NCBI RefSeq assembly: GCF_002994745.2
Contig: NC_037090.1
Span: 18,774,001 to 18,838,000 of the forward strand
Length of the DNA stretch: 64,000 bases
From: Rosa chinensis
Taxonomy: Eukaryota; Streptophyta; Magnoliopsida; Rosales; Rosaceae
Direction: 5' to 3'
Below are positions 23,209-35,935 of this stretch, piece by piece. A model generated the notes under the pieces. It saw only the letters and a list, made by a program, of their open reading frames with translations, was not told where the DNA came from and did not search any database. A program made the translations under genes and the position numbers. Every line of letters begins with the position of its first letter. Position 1 is the first letter of the stretch.

Positions 23209-26200
23209 TCAAGTAACTTCACGCATTTTGATATTTTGGGAGCTTATATTAGCAGGCGCCTTTACACCACCCTTTGCATTTCCAGTAGCTTGCCCTGCAG
23301 TACTCCTCGTATTTGCTGTCTCAGTAGCTACCATGGACTTCTTTATCTGTCAAAGAAAAAAAATATATCAAATAAACATAAAACCGGAAACAGATAACAA
23401 AAATTTTCATCATGCATTACATAGCCAACTCAAATTCACTTGTAGACATATGTAGAGATACATAGATTTCCATAATACGGGAATACAAGGCTAACTTACA
23501 GCAGCAAGACGCCCCTTGTGAATATCATTTGTAATCTGCAAAGCCATCATAAAAACAATCACAAACTAATTACGTATTATGAGACCCTTTTTTCAATGTG
23601 TGTAAAGCATCATTCCCATCAACCCCAACCACCCCCCCCCCCCCACCCCAAAAAAAAAAAAAAAAGAAACACAAACCCACCCACACCACAAAGGAGAAGA
23701 TTAGGTACTTAAAAATATACTACACAGAACAGTAACCAGTTGATCAATCCATGCTTACCGGTTTTCTGTAGCCCTTAATTTCATCACCACCAAAACCAGG
23801 AAGAGTTATATTCCAATTTTTTTCTGTCAGAACAAAATAAGGTAAAGAGGATTAAGCACTAGAACACATAATGTCCAATAGAAAATCATCATTGACGTCA
23901 CCAACATAACTAACCAAGATGTAGGAGTATGTCTTTTGCTTCCAATGTAGTTGATTTCCGATGCTTGGCTAGTGAGCAACTAAATGTTGTAATCTGCCCA
24001 AGGGAAAAAAAAGTAGTGTCAACTTAAAAATCATGACGAAAATAGAATGGAAATTACTGGGAAAATTTCTCATACAGGAACTCATCAGAGTATTAAACAA
24101 AAGCAAAAACCATATAGGACATAAAGCAAACTAGAGGAAGTTGGTGCTGGCTAGAACAACACTTTATTACTGAGGCAAATACTTCATGTCTCAAGTCTAA
24201 TTCCAGCCAAACAAGGTCTAACATAAAGATATCCATAAGTTCAACCAAAATTGAAACAAAGTAAATATTTAAAATTGAAGAAAGAAAGAAACAAAAAAGA
24301 AGAAGACCCTGAACATTGGGCATTTTCAAGAATTTAGAAAAGATTCCCTCTAGAACTGCCACCAACCAATGATAAAACCATCCAGTTAAAACAAAGAAAT
24401 CCTTCTTAGAAACAAACAGAACCAATCTAATAACACACGCATGACTACTCAATAATCTATTGATTCATTTGTCAAAACATCCACAGTTTCAAACTGTAAG
24501 AACAAGCTCAACATGTAAAATGGTAGCCACCTACAAAAAGGTTTAATTCACGAAATTCTAACTTAACAAGACTGTTGGGCATGAACAGTGAATGAAGATC
24601 CATTGAGTGCAAGGACTGAAAACTACAAAATGTCATCTCAACTACTCACAGATTCTACAAATTCATCTGCAATGTCCATGAGAATGTCTTCAACATCTGG
24701 ATCCAATCTCTCAGATGGATCAATCTGTCAAAAGAAGAATATCAGCAAGTCGATAACAGGAGGCAAAAAGAAGAAATTAAGTACATGAATTCTAATGGAT
24801 ACCCATTCAGATATCACAGTAGGGGTTTGGGAAGCAATCATCTATAGCTTAATGTGAATCTTTAAGGAAAAAAGATAACAACATTATTAGAGCTGGCACT
24901 TAACATGCTGCAGGCAGTTTTTTCTCACCCATATTAGGACGGGTAACATTTTTCAAAAAAAAAAACAAAAAAAATGCAATGTGTGCATGGTCTCCAGCAT
25001 GAGGTAGACACCTTTTGAAAATTAGCTTATACTTCACAACAAATTCCAAAAAGGCCAAGATGTCTCACCTGGTTGACTAGATCATGAATGGTTCTTTTGC
25101 TAAGAATTCTGTTACAAGGTTCCTCAGTTTCTGCACTAGTGATTCTATTTTGCGGTGCTGATTGGACTGTGTTAGGCTGTGCTGCTGCAAGTGGGGAAGA
25201 CTTCTGGTTTACTGGGACCTGGACCCTTGAATTTTGTTGCTGACGCGGTGAAGCTTGTGGGATCCTTGATGGTTGAGTTTGTTGCCCAAAATGATCATGT
25301 CCTTGATGTGAGGAGGAAGGTTGTTGATGCTGCACAGATGGCATATGCTGTTGTGGTGAAGCTGTAGGCATGGGTCCTTGCTGCTGTTGCTGTGTAGCCG
25401 TAGGAAGGGGATGGTGTTGTTGCTGTTGCTGCTGCGGCTGCGGAAGATGTGATCTTTGCAGCATCGATGTCGAGGTCATCTGCTGCCTATACGGAGAGGA
25501 GGGTATAGGAGGCTTCCCTTGTGATCCAGATAACCATGGCTGATTATGAAGCGGTAAAACTTGAGATGTATTTGGTGAACTAGGAGATCCCAATGATGAG
25601 GCTCTTGAAAGGTTATGCCCTTGGAAATTCTGCATACAGTAAATGGAATTAGGAAATATACTTATAGAACTGGAAAGGAAAACCTTAGTCACCAGAAACC
25701 TTTTCCTAATGCACCAACAAGAACATATCTGTAACGAGCGGAGGCATGAAATCAATAGAACAGAACTAAATAAATGAGTTCATATTCCAACTTGAAACCT
25801 GACAGAGAAAACTGAAGACAGAGATTTAAACCCTAGAGCAAATTATTTTTATATAGTAACAGGAAAAGAAATGATGCCAGGTTCCCCATATTCTTGAAAA
25901 TTGAAACAGCACTTTAACATATTAAGTTAGCATGGTACATCAAATCCTTTAACGACAATCAACTTGTGAATGCAACACAAGTCCTTGAGGGTTTAAGGCA
26001 TCGATATGACCCACAGAGACGAAAGCAGGATATGCAAGTACAAACAGTACATTGAAATCAGAAAGAACAAATCCAGCTCACTTATATACACCAGCAAAGA
26101 TAGCTTTGTCTTAAACAGAAGAATATCTTCAACAAAGCCAGTCTGAAAACCTTAGAAGTCAACACCACTTCATCTTATGACAGAGCATCGTCACGGCGTC

Positions 26201-27193
26201 ATATGGTATATCTAACTTTATACATGTCAATGAAGTACAAATTGAAAATTGCAGTCAAAAATAGTGATTGGCAACTGGATACTGACTTGGGAAGTAGGGG
26301 ACTGATTACTTGCAGTAGATGGTGGCCTAAGAGGGGATTGAACAGGTCTCTGTGGATGGTGTGGAGAAATCCCAGCCGGGCGCATTTGAGAAGTCGAACC
26401 AAGCGAGCCCATCATCCCCATTCCCTGCATTCCTGGCATTGGCGGTCTCACCTATTCATTCCAATAACAATCGAACCATCAAGCAAGTCCACCACACAAT
26501 GTGCAATGAGAGAACTAACCCTCTAGGCCTCTATCTAGCTTATCGAAAACCACAAATTTCAGTTCAAATACTCCCTACAATTACCACACAGTTTTCTGCA
26601 ATCCCTAATTTGGAAAAGCTTAAAACCTAAATTATCCAAGCAGCAGTAATAGAATAGTTAATGGAACTAACCGGTCTCACCTGAGAAGCATTGGAATTGG
26701 ATGAGGGTTCAGGCACACCAACACCGCCGCCGCGGCCGATGCCGCCGAAATGGCCGTAAGATGAGGTATACGGAGTGGGCTGAGGGGGAGAGGGGCCAGG
26801 GTGGTGCGCCGGGACACCAATGGCAATGCCGGCCCTCGGAGGAGGCCCGGAGACCGACGGCGCCGGAGGCACAGAGGAAGCGGAAGAAGAAGGGGAGGGG
26901 TAGTGGTGGGAGTAGTGAGGCGGCTGCGGCCATGGGCGATTCAATGTGGGGGGAGGTCGAGTATGAGCAGGGGCTGGGAGGGACTGCGGTGGTAATGATG
27001 CGGTTGAGGGTTTAGGGTTAGGGTTTGGAGACGGAGACGGAGACGGAGGGATTGGGGCGGAGGTTGAAGGGGCTGAGGCGGAGGAGGACGGCGGCTGAGG
27101 TTGCGATTGGGGCTGGGGGGGTGGGAGTTGTGGTGTTTCAGAGGAGGAGGGGATTGGAGGAGTGCCGGTGGCGGTGGAGTTCTGTGGGTCCAT
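23209..27193 (-). CDS. TAF12: TFIID subunit 12 (TAF12/EER4-like), eight exons
   Basis: The exons are 26681-27193, 26287-26451, 25069-25629, 24650-24724, 23915-23993, 23759-23823, 23500-23535 and 23209-23346. They are in phase throughout, for about 543 residues. The first 390 residues are low-complexity: Pro/Ser-rich (exon 1), Met/Gly/Pro ([10 protein letters not shown]) and Gln-rich. The C-terminal part is the TAF12 histone fold, from [20 protein letters not shown] (about 401-420) through [33 protein letters not shown] and [13 protein letters not shown]. In TFIID and SAGA this fold pairs with TAF4 or ADA1. Arabidopsis TAF12b is EER4, which acts in ethylene and cytokinin responses. The start at MDPQNSTAT is the only ATG before the conserved region. 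The last exon is the least certain. Confidence 0.93.
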
Positions 27194-27943
27194 GTGAGTT
27201 TGTGGGGAGTTGAGAAGGAGGGAAACATGGCTATTTCTTTGGATTATGCTTGGGTATTTATAGGGACCTCAATTTGGAAAGGTCGAGTTTCTACAAGCAA
27301 AACAATGTGAGATATTACTGCAGTGGTGGAGCTGGTGTAACTGCAGCGAGAGTTGGTGTAACTATATTGCAGTTACTTTTGATTCGCTTTATTTTGGGAG
27401 AAATTCACAAATTTTGTTGTTTGAACCCAAAAGCATTAGTGCTCTATAATTTCATTAGTGCTCCATAATTCCAATTCCATTTGCGCTCCATAATTCCGTA
27501 CCACAATATCGAAGAGAATAGTCAAACTAAGTGTCAGTAAATCTTAATTAAGTTGCTCTAAATTTCGGAAAAGCATCTCCACCATTGGATGAACAGTCGA
27601 AGAGTCAAACAAACTAAGTGTCAGTAAATCTTGATTAAAGTTGTCCTAAATCTCGGAAAAGAATGGATTATTGGCACGTGGGGGAACCAAACGATTTTCG
27701 AAGAGGTAACTGTTCCATTTTCAATATTATCTTCTCACGGTGGAGTTTTCAACAGTTAGTTAATGCGAAATTAAAGAATCATTAAGAAAATAAAACCAAG
27801 AGTTTTGAGTTGGGGCCAGTAAGTGGATCCAAAAGATAAATATTAGTTAAGAAATAAAGATGTCATCGGTACTATAAGAAGAATATATATATTTTGTACT
27901 ACAATTGGGCCTAAGGAAATCACTACTATAAGTCATAAGAGGC
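27194..27943. other. TAF12 upstream region, LTR remnant and a tandem duplication
   Basis: The first part is the TAF12 5' leader and promoter. At about 27425-27495 is a block resembling part of the LTR at 32909. At 27513-27580 and 27597-27662 two imperfect copies of a unit of about 65 bp (shared AACTAAGTGTCAGTAAATCT and CGGAAAAG) lie in tandem. No gene was seen. Confidence 0.5.
27425..27495 (+). repeat. Fragment resembling the LTR at 32909
   Basis: Repeated short units of the type CATTAGTGCTCCATAATTCC occur here and again at about 32963-33035 inside the LTR, in the same orientation. This may be the remains of the left LTR of the element that holds the PMD gene, but only about 70 bp can be aligned by eye. 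Confidence 0.45.
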
Positions 27944-30900
27944 CTAAAGTGGTCGGCCCGCAAAATCAAGTTTCACACAAAGCACCTCAATCTGGAGGCC
28001 TGCAGCAAGGGCCCCATTTTCAATCAACAAGGCTCGTTCTTCAACTTGGGCCAAGCGACGAGTCAATTCTTCGGAGGTAGCCAAGGGAGCGTCCAGTTGG
28101 GCTTCCTCCGCGCTGAGCTCGTTGTTCACATGGGCCAAACGAGCTTGGAGATGTCGAATCTGGGCTTCTAAGTCTAACTTCTGGAGCCTTATCTCCCCCA
28201 TGTGAGTGGCCCGATCATTCAAGGTGTCGCAAAGAGTCTCCATCTGACTAGAGAGGTTATTTCGTACCACGCGGGCCGCACGAGCTTGAACCTCCACGAC
28301 AGATTGGGGAGCGTGGGCCACGTCAAGGTCTTTCAATAACTTCTCTATAGTGTGGAGCTGAGTTGGATTGACTGCATGCTCTCGACGAAAGAACACACAA
28401 TGGCTTCCCAGATCCTGGGGAGTTCTTCAGGCCCCAGCCGCCGCTGTCCCAAAAGGTTTCGAAACTCTGTCCTCGCTAGTTCAGCGGCGGTAGGAGGAGT
28501 TTCCTCAAGGATTCGAGCTAGCTTTCCAAGCCTAGTGGGAGGAGGAGGCGGAGGATTCACAACACGATCATAAATCACCAATGCTAGAGGGTTGATTGGT
28601 TCCTCAATTCTTTCATCTTCAACATAATTTCCCTCAACGACCCCTTGAGCTTGGTCCGACATATCAACCGCAGGAGACTCTGGAAATTCAATGCGAGGTT
28701 CATCAGTAGAGTGTTGGAGACGAGCAGAACCTTCAGCCTCAACACTCGCCTCGTCTATTTTCGAAATCAAGAGACCACCACTGCTTGCCTCATCCCCCAA
28801 ACCTGGGATGTACGTCCCGCCGGCCAGATCTTCGGCGTCAAAGACCACCTCCTCGGTACAAACAGAATCTTGGTCAGGTTCAAAAATGTCAGAAAGCGGG
28901 TTTGGATCTATAGGGAAATGGAAAGCATTGGCCTACAGTGGCTTGCCTCTTGAGTTGTCGAGTCGATATCTGGTACATGGTCACCAAGAGGAAGAGGCCC
29001 CGCTTCATTCACTTCTTGGACCTCTAGTGCCGCGAGAATCTCTGTCGTCATTAGTTCCTCATAAGCGGCAGAAGCCTCAGAGTGGCTTTCCACGCTTTCA
29101 TGCTCGTGGGAGTCGTCATCGGAGATCGTTATTAGAATGGTAGGACCTTGCGGATGCTCTGTAGATGTGGGAGAGGGAAGAGGTGCCACGAGGCTAATTG
29201 ATGCTTGAACTAGCGAAAGAGTTGTCTCTTCTGCAGCAGCTGAGGATCCAACCTTGCTCAGGCGAGAGGGATTAGTGGTCCTCTGACGGACCTGTCAACA
29301 GATACATAGTGAAGATCCTGCTCAGATTCTAAAATTTAAATAGGATAAGACGAGGCCGGAGTTTACCAATCGCATTCCCAGAGGTTCGTCATCTTCAAAA
29401 CTCTCTTCGACGAATTGAGCTCAATCACGCTTGCTAGTGAAGATAGAAGTGGCATGTACGAGAAAAGAATCACAACTCAAAAAGGGGGGAAGCACCAAAT
29501 ATACAAGTTTGGGATCGTTCTTAACCAAATTACCTCAGCGGGATCCTCATTATGAGAAGACTCTCCCTAAGGAATCTCCTCTGCTATTGCCTTTTGTTTC
29601 TCGGCCTGAACAGAGGTTGTCCTGCTCCGGATAGTTCGCTACAAAACACACTTAGGAATAAGAGTAGGAAAATCAAGACAAGTAAAAGGAATGGTGAAGA
29701 AAGACGAAAACTTATTGTTGCCCCATGCTCGCGGATTTGTATCCCTGGATGCGATGAGCGAGAAGATAGAATAGGTCCGAGGGTTTTGCAGCAGGATTGG
29801 AGAAGCGCTCAAGAATCTCGCGGTCCTCCGGACCAGGACTACTCATGCCATGAAAGATCAGGGCGAAGAGTTCGTCATATGGCATGTCCCAACAGTTCAC
29901 AGACACTTCTTTCCACCAATCAGCATAATCATCGTCGACATGGTTGAAGGGGTACAGCGCTCTGACCTTAGGGGGAATCAATCACTATCAAAGTAAACTG
30001 ACTCTGAAAGGGGGCAGACCCAGGCGGGGCTAATCTCCTCCAAGAAGTTTAGTAATGGGCAGAATCAACCAGGGGTCAGGGTACAGGGTACCAACTGGGC
30101 CAATCCAAATTGGCAAGTGAAGTGGTTAGGGGCATAGAGATTATAGCTTACGTGGTCGGTGGCAAGATGAATATCCAAGCAGGAGATGACGCGACGAAAG
30201 GCCAAGAGGGCTATTTCGCTATGATCCCGACCATTGGGCAGAAAGCCATCATCAAAGGGAGGAGGGAATCGCCTACAAAGGACAATTTTTTGGTCCGGCA
30301 TCTCTTCCAACAAGTACAAGTAAATAAAGCACTTGGAGTAGGGTAGGGCTCGATACCTTACGTTGCGGCAAAGCCAATTCCCCAAAAGGGAATCGAATGG
30401 AGGATCCTTTGGAATATCACCGCGATGGAAGTGAGGGAAATAAATCTGCAGCCAAAAGGCGAGGATCCAGAAAGGGCCACTAATGTTGGTATCGAAGGGG
30501 AGCATTACTGCTTTATAAAGGGAGCAATATAACACACCCAATACAGGTTGCCCAAGGCCAACGCAAATACCATTGTAGAAAGCAGTGGCCAGAGAATTCT
30601 AGGGCCCAGTAGGTTTGTTGGAAGAAGTGCAAAAGATAAATTTGCAAAGCCAGAATTCCAGGAATGCGATACCTCCTGTGTGGTCACGCTGGGTGCAGTA
30701 ATAGTCGCGCCAGAATGGGTAGGATTTGCTGTGATGCCCCCGACCAGCCATATCCATTCTCAAAGGAAATTGAATGTCATTAAACTGACCATGCACATAG
30801 GGGTCAAAGTCAATGGGCAAACCCGTGATGGTAAGAACATCCAGTAGAGTTATGCTCATCTACCCAAACCGAAAATCGAATGTATTGCTGGAGGTGTTCC

Positions 30901-31357
30901 AGAAGCAAAGAGTGGCGGCTAGCGGTGCAGGGCTGGTATTATGGGGAAGACAGAAACATAGATCGATGGTTTGGGTGATACCCACCGCATCCCAACGGGC
31001 CAAATCTCTCGCTCGGACCTCCTGATACCAAACATTTTCCTCAAGAGCGATGGTAGGCCAGAAACCCACTTTCCTCCTTGGTCCCCAACTGCTAAAATCA
31101 TCGAGCACCTGCCGAAGAGCCGCTATGGGACGGCGGATGGGAAGCCCATAATAGGCCATATCATCATCTGGCAAACAATCGCAAGGTGTGGGACCCAGGC
31201 TCACTTAATTATCACCTCCACCAAAGCCTATCAGTCGACTTCTCTCCTCTCCGGTCTGACTTCTACATCGAACACCCATGGTAGTCTGCCAGGTGAATGC
31301 GGCTTTCTCAGTGATTTCATCTGCCTGATCAATAACGAATGGTTTCTTGGGTGTCAT
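27944..31357 (-). pseudogene. Plant mobile domain (PMD, MAIN/MAIL-like) gene, degenerate
   Basis: The minus strand holds a broken gene. From MTPKKPFVIDQADEITEKAA (ATG at 31357), after an in-frame stop, comes GLPIRRPIAALRQVLDDFSS and CFWNTSSNTFDFRFG, then a further stop and MSITLLDVLTITGLPIDFDP, which is the typical strand-turn and LxDVxxLTGLPI motif of the plant mobile domain (PF10536). The domain continues in shifted frames (SSNKPTGP, LPTNLLGPRILWPLL, PFWILAFWLQIYFP). Downstream are an acidic segment (28908-29189), a Pro-rich segment with PPPPPP (28345-28848) and a likely coiled coil (LDLEAQIRHLQARLAHVNNE, 27944-28396). PMD proteins include the MAIN/MAIL1 silencing factors and many transposon-borne copies. 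At least two stops and several frameshifts make it a pseudogene. Introns were not modelled. Confidence 0.75.
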
Positions 31358-32908
31358 TTCTTGGTTTTTTTGGAAATGGAAGATGAAGTTTGGAGGAAAG
31401 AGAGAACTTGAAACAGTTTACTTCTGGGTTTCTCCAGAAAAGCAAGATAGAAGAAAAGCCTCCAAGAGAATCTGGCCAAGAGAGATGCGGTCTTGCTACT
31501 GGACGCTACCACGGTCATGAAAGTGATCAAAAATATGCTCAAAATGGTCAATTCAACTTCAAATTCTTCACCAATGTTTTGGGGCCATGCGGTGGGTTTG
31601 ATATATATGGAGAAAACATCTACAACCCACGTTGCATGAATAGCCAGAATAAATATTCTAGTGGCCAAAAGGGCGAGGAAGGTCAGAAATCTCCTTAGCC
31701 TTGAGGACTCACCATAGGGACTGGACCAATCTCTGTGGTCTTAATTGGATTGTTCAAAAGTACCAGAGCAAACCGTCATCATCTATTGAGAGGAAGCTGA
31801 ACATCAAGATGAGAAGAAAACAGCTAAAGTGATGGAACAAAACACTCAACCTCAAGGAAATTTCTCCTTACTCGGATCTGCTTCGAGGAGATTTCTCCTC
31901 AAAGAAATATTGGAGAAACAGTTTAAAGGTCTTGGGTCCTCATTAAACCAAGCTCAAAGAGATTTCTCCTCACTCAGATCTCTCTTGAGAAGATTTCTCC
32001 TTACTCAAATCTTCCTTAAAGGAAATAGTCAGAAAATGTTCGCAAGGAACACTTCTCCACTACACCTTGATTTGTGGCTCAGATATTTTTGAAGATTAAT
32101 TTATTAGCTGGGCCAGTGAGTTGCTCTAGTTGATAATTAATTAATCATTATTCCATCTTCATAATTGCATCTGAGGCGGCGGTGAAGAGATGACATTGCA
32201 CCTTTCCCTACAACCGCAGGGCCAGCGTAGTGGCCTGATGTTTTTTAATTAAACATGATTAAAACCCATGCGGTTTTAGATGCTAAAGTTGCAGCAAGTA
32301 TGGTGGGTTCACTTGGTCACATGTCATGATGTCGATAGCCATGATTTAATCATCCTCTTCAGCATAAGATTCGTGAAGGATTAAATGGCAGCAAACAGTT
32401 TGCTATTCTGCATCTTATTTCGCCAAGTACTGTAGGCCTTGATCAAACTTGATCTAGTCAGCGAAGCGGCTCCAACACCTACATTTGAGAAAATCAACTG
32501 AGAGCCAGCGAACAAGGAAGATACTTGCTGCTATACACATGGCGAAGCTACTACCAAGGAAGAGAATGATCCTCATTCGCGATCAAAAGCAGTCTCCTTC
32601 GCATGGGGGGCACACTAAAGTTCTGATCTCCTACAACCTGCCCAAGTTTCGCCAACTCACTGCATACCAGACATCAGATACATGGGGGGCAATAAAGTTA
32701 GCAAAGAAAGAGTTAGTTCATGACAAAGGCAATTCAGATTGTGGCATTCAAGCTTTATGGCCTATTTAGAGGCCTATATGGAATCAGGCAAGAAATTTCA
32801 GTCAAGCCAATAAAAGTGGCTTTGGAGCAACGACATTATAAGAACAAGGCTGATTCAAGACCTCTTCAGTCAAGATGAAGACCTTTGACTTCGAGGTCTA
32901 GGGGGCAA
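31358..32908 (+). other. Non-coding body of a plus-strand LTR element, ending in a polypurine tract
   Basis: No coding sequence was recognised. At 31860-32030 is a run of imperfect units resembling GATTTCTCCTCACTCAGATCT. The end (about 32892-32906, GAGGTCTAGGGGGC) is a polypurine tract directly before an LTR start. This matches the 3' untranslated part of a Gypsy-like, perhaps Tat-type, element. Confidence 0.5.
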
Positions 32909-33550
32909 TGTTTAAACCCATAAGCATGAACGTGGGGAAGCATTCAATCTAACCATCATGATTCCATTAGTGCTCCATAATTCTATTAGTGCTTCATGAT
33001 TCCATTAGTGCTCCGTAATTCCATTTGTGCTCTATCATGATTTGTTTAAGGCCAACCACTTTGGCCTGGCAGCCTATATATAGAGGCTACGACGAAGTAA
33101 CAGAACACACACAATTCATCTCTATGATCATCCAAGCCTTCCCAGAGCAACCCCTCTCATTCTCTTACCGGTGACCACACTCCAGTCCCAAAATCCTCAG
33201 GAGCCGACTGTCAGTGCCACCAAACCCTCTGTCAACGTGCTTCGGTCCTAGTCTCCTCAGGAGTGACTGTAGTACCGCGACCACAACGATTACTGAACCA
33301 GCCAAGCAAGGGTAATGCCCTCGCAAACCAGCCAAGCTAAAGTCACGCTTTAGCAAGTTCTCCCCACTTCCTAGTGATTTTCATTTTGCTCGATCTACGT
33401 CGTCGAGTATCGATTGTGTGATTTTGAAGAAGCTTAGCAAAAGTCTTCATCATGAGGCACAAAGAATCCCTCGACGAGGTTGGTGCTCTCCTCATCCACA
33501 ATCGCTCAAAAGAAGTCAGGTCAAGGGACACCCCTGACCACCGCACCCAA
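32909..33550 (+). repeat. LTR of a Gypsy-like element (right end approximate)
   Basis: It starts TGTTTAAACCC right after the polypurine tract, contains ATTAGTGCTCCATAATT repeats, a TATA box (CCTATATATAGAGG, about 33072-33085) and then a C-rich transcribed part, as in plant LTR promoters. The right boundary near 33550 is uncertain because no matching second LTR is in the window. It can be the 3' LTR of the element to its left, or a solo LTR. Confidence 0.6.
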
Positions 33551-33806
33551 ACGGTGCTGGCACGCCCGCGCAGAAAAGAGACTGTTAACCAGCTGCAACA
33601 AAACTGGAGCCATACATTTGTAACGATGGCCGGTTAACCCTCTAGAGTTAGAAACATAAGAAGCAGAAGTTGTGGTATTCACTTTAGCGGAGATCACTGT
33701 AGGTTATTAATTATTTCAGAATACCAATTCATATTCTTCATTCCTTGAAGAAATTACACACAACCATGACGCTGCTCTTCTCTTCGCACAGACGCACCCA
33801 TTTTTG

Positions 33807-33810
<4 letters not shown>

Positions 33811-33864
<54 letters not shown>
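33811..33864. repeat. (CT)n microsatellite
   Basis: About 27 uninterrupted CT units. Confidence 0.95.
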
Positions 33865-33867
<3 letters not shown>

Positions 33868-35612
33868 TCTGGATCATTGGTCATAGCTCGCACCTCCGAA
33901 CAAATTGACCCCGAATTGAAATCCAGAAGTAACGTTTTCTAGGGCGAATTGCCTAATCGTATTGCTTCGGCTCTGTTGTTGCGCTCTTTCTATGTTTTGT
34001 GGTCTAATTTTGTGTAATTCAGCTCGGTTTGACTGAAAAGAGCTTTGCTTTTTGTTCGGTTTGATTGTTTTTGTCGAAAAGAGGAGTTTTTGGATTGTAA
34101 TTAAGCAGCTGGTTGGAGTTTTTATCGATTCTTTATGGATTATCACTTGAGATGTTTGATAGTTTGGGTGTTCTCTCTCGACTTCTTTCTATCTTGTTAC
34201 CTACCTATCCCTGCATTTAGTTCAATCTACCCTTTGTGTTTTTCTTCTTGCCTATTTCAGAATATATGACTTTGTGTTTGTCTTCTTGCCCACCTGTTGA
34301 GATACAGCAACATTTCATATACATTAATTGGTTGAAAACAACCCACTTATTTCCTGCTTTGGTTGTTACTTGTATGCCAATGCAATGTGAAATGTAGAAA
34401 CTCATTGAATTGATTTGTGATGCACTGAAGTGAAAAACAAAGATATTAATGCAATAGCCTCAATTGATATGTAGGTTTTGGGTTTTTTGATCATTGTACT
34501 TTTGCTCTGATCATTACAACAATCACACACAAAAAAAAGTTTTAGTTTTCTTTGTTGAGCCTAACCAGCTAATCTTTAGGAACTAATTGTAAAATTGTGT
34601 AAGCTAGGTAAGATTAAAGCCAAGTCTTGGTAAAGTCCACAGCACAGTGATGGATACCATCTTTGTTGGAGTTTTTATCTAGTTTTGCAATTCATCTTTG
34701 TTGTTTCGTTTGTTAAATTTTGATGGATATCAATATCAATAGTGATCAGAGGCCTCCACAGGGTGTTGGATCATAGTTTGTTGAACAGGGCAATCTCAAT
34801 TACAGATGCACTAACCGAAAGAGTGCAGCTTGAGGGAGATGATCATATGATGGTTTTGGGATTTAAGCCATTGTTACAGTTTTGATTAATGCTACTGCAC
34901 AATATGCTATTTACAAGGCCACCAATCAAATGCAGAAAACAACATCGCAAAAAGCATATTCATAGTCTGTCATTAAAAAAAAAAGCATATTCATAATCAA
35001 GAACCATGTCTAATGATAGGTGTCTATATGTTACTTTTTGTTTTTTGTTTTTAACTACTATGCAAGCTCATTCAGTCATTCATAATCCACTGATAAGAGT
35101 GATATATTCTATTCAAATAGAACTTCTACCAGTTGAAATAATTTGGGCAACCACAAAGTTGGCTATACAATTATCTCCTCTCTTTTGTTTATCCAGTGCC
35201 TTCTCTTTATTCGAGATCATAGTAGTAGAGATTGGGCATCATGTTGTTACAAACAATATGAACAAAGATGTTTCTACACTTGCGCTCTTTGATTTTGTAG
35301 CAGCTTTAAGTTCAACAATAGTATCTTTATTCTTGCCTCTCTAGTTTATGTACACAGTCAAGTTTCTGCTACACTTTTAAAAGCTCCATGTCCTTATTTT
35401 CCTTTGCATCTTTCCTAGGCTTCTAAGGTTCTCCATGTCATACTGTTTCCTATCAATTTGGCACTGTGTGTTGCTGTCTCTGTGTCATATGATATATAGT
35501 GGCTCATGCCACTCCCCCATTATGCAAAAGTCAATATGATAAGCTGAATGTAAAAGGGATGATAAGCATTATGTGTTCTAGCTAGCACATAAAAACTACT
35601 CTTATTATTTGT

Positions 35613-35935
35613 ATCCAAGGCTGCTTTCATGTGTGGGAGGGAGCCAAATTTTGAGCTTCTTGAAGAGGAGAAGCAAGAACTGATGAAGTTCAAGTGGGAT
35701 GAATTCTTGGCGATGACTCATCACTCCATTAACAACAAAAGTTGATTTCCTCTCGTCTTGTTCAACATTCCTCAGGCCTTTATGTACCATAGATCTTAAT
35801 AGGTTACTTTCACAAAATATTTCAGAGCTCAAGAAGGGCAGTGGTTTGCCTCAGAAAAGAGGTCTAGATATAGGACAGATTAATGCAAGTTCTGTAACTT
35901 CACTAACTTGTCTTATTTGAAGTTGATAATATTAA
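35613..35935 (+). pseudogene. Exon-like remnants of an unidentified gene
   Basis: After an acceptor-like TTTGTATCCAAG at 35619, the plus strand reads EPNFELLEEEKQELMKFKWD (about 35643-35702) then EFLAMTHHSINNKS and a stop. A second acceptor (CACAAAATATTTCAG) at about 35824 precedes ELKKGSGLPQKRGLDIGQIN. The amphipathic, charged first piece looks like true protein and faintly recalls C-terminal parts of AP2-like regulators, but the family could not be named. No upstream conserved exon was found, so it is probably a decayed or truncated copy. Confidence 0.4.

Noticed and set aside
26701..27310. Several plus- and minus-strand open frames opposite TAF12 exon 1
   Set aside because: They are shadows of the GC-rich, Pro-rich coding exon; the spliced TAF12 model explains the region.
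33811..33864. Long (CT)n tract as a CRISPR-like or structured array
   Set aside because: It is a plain dinucleotide microsatellite with no spacers.
35006..35344. Plus-strand frame of 112 codons with hydrophobic segments
   Set aside because: AT-rich region with intron-like composition; hydrophobicity follows from T-richness and no family was recognised.
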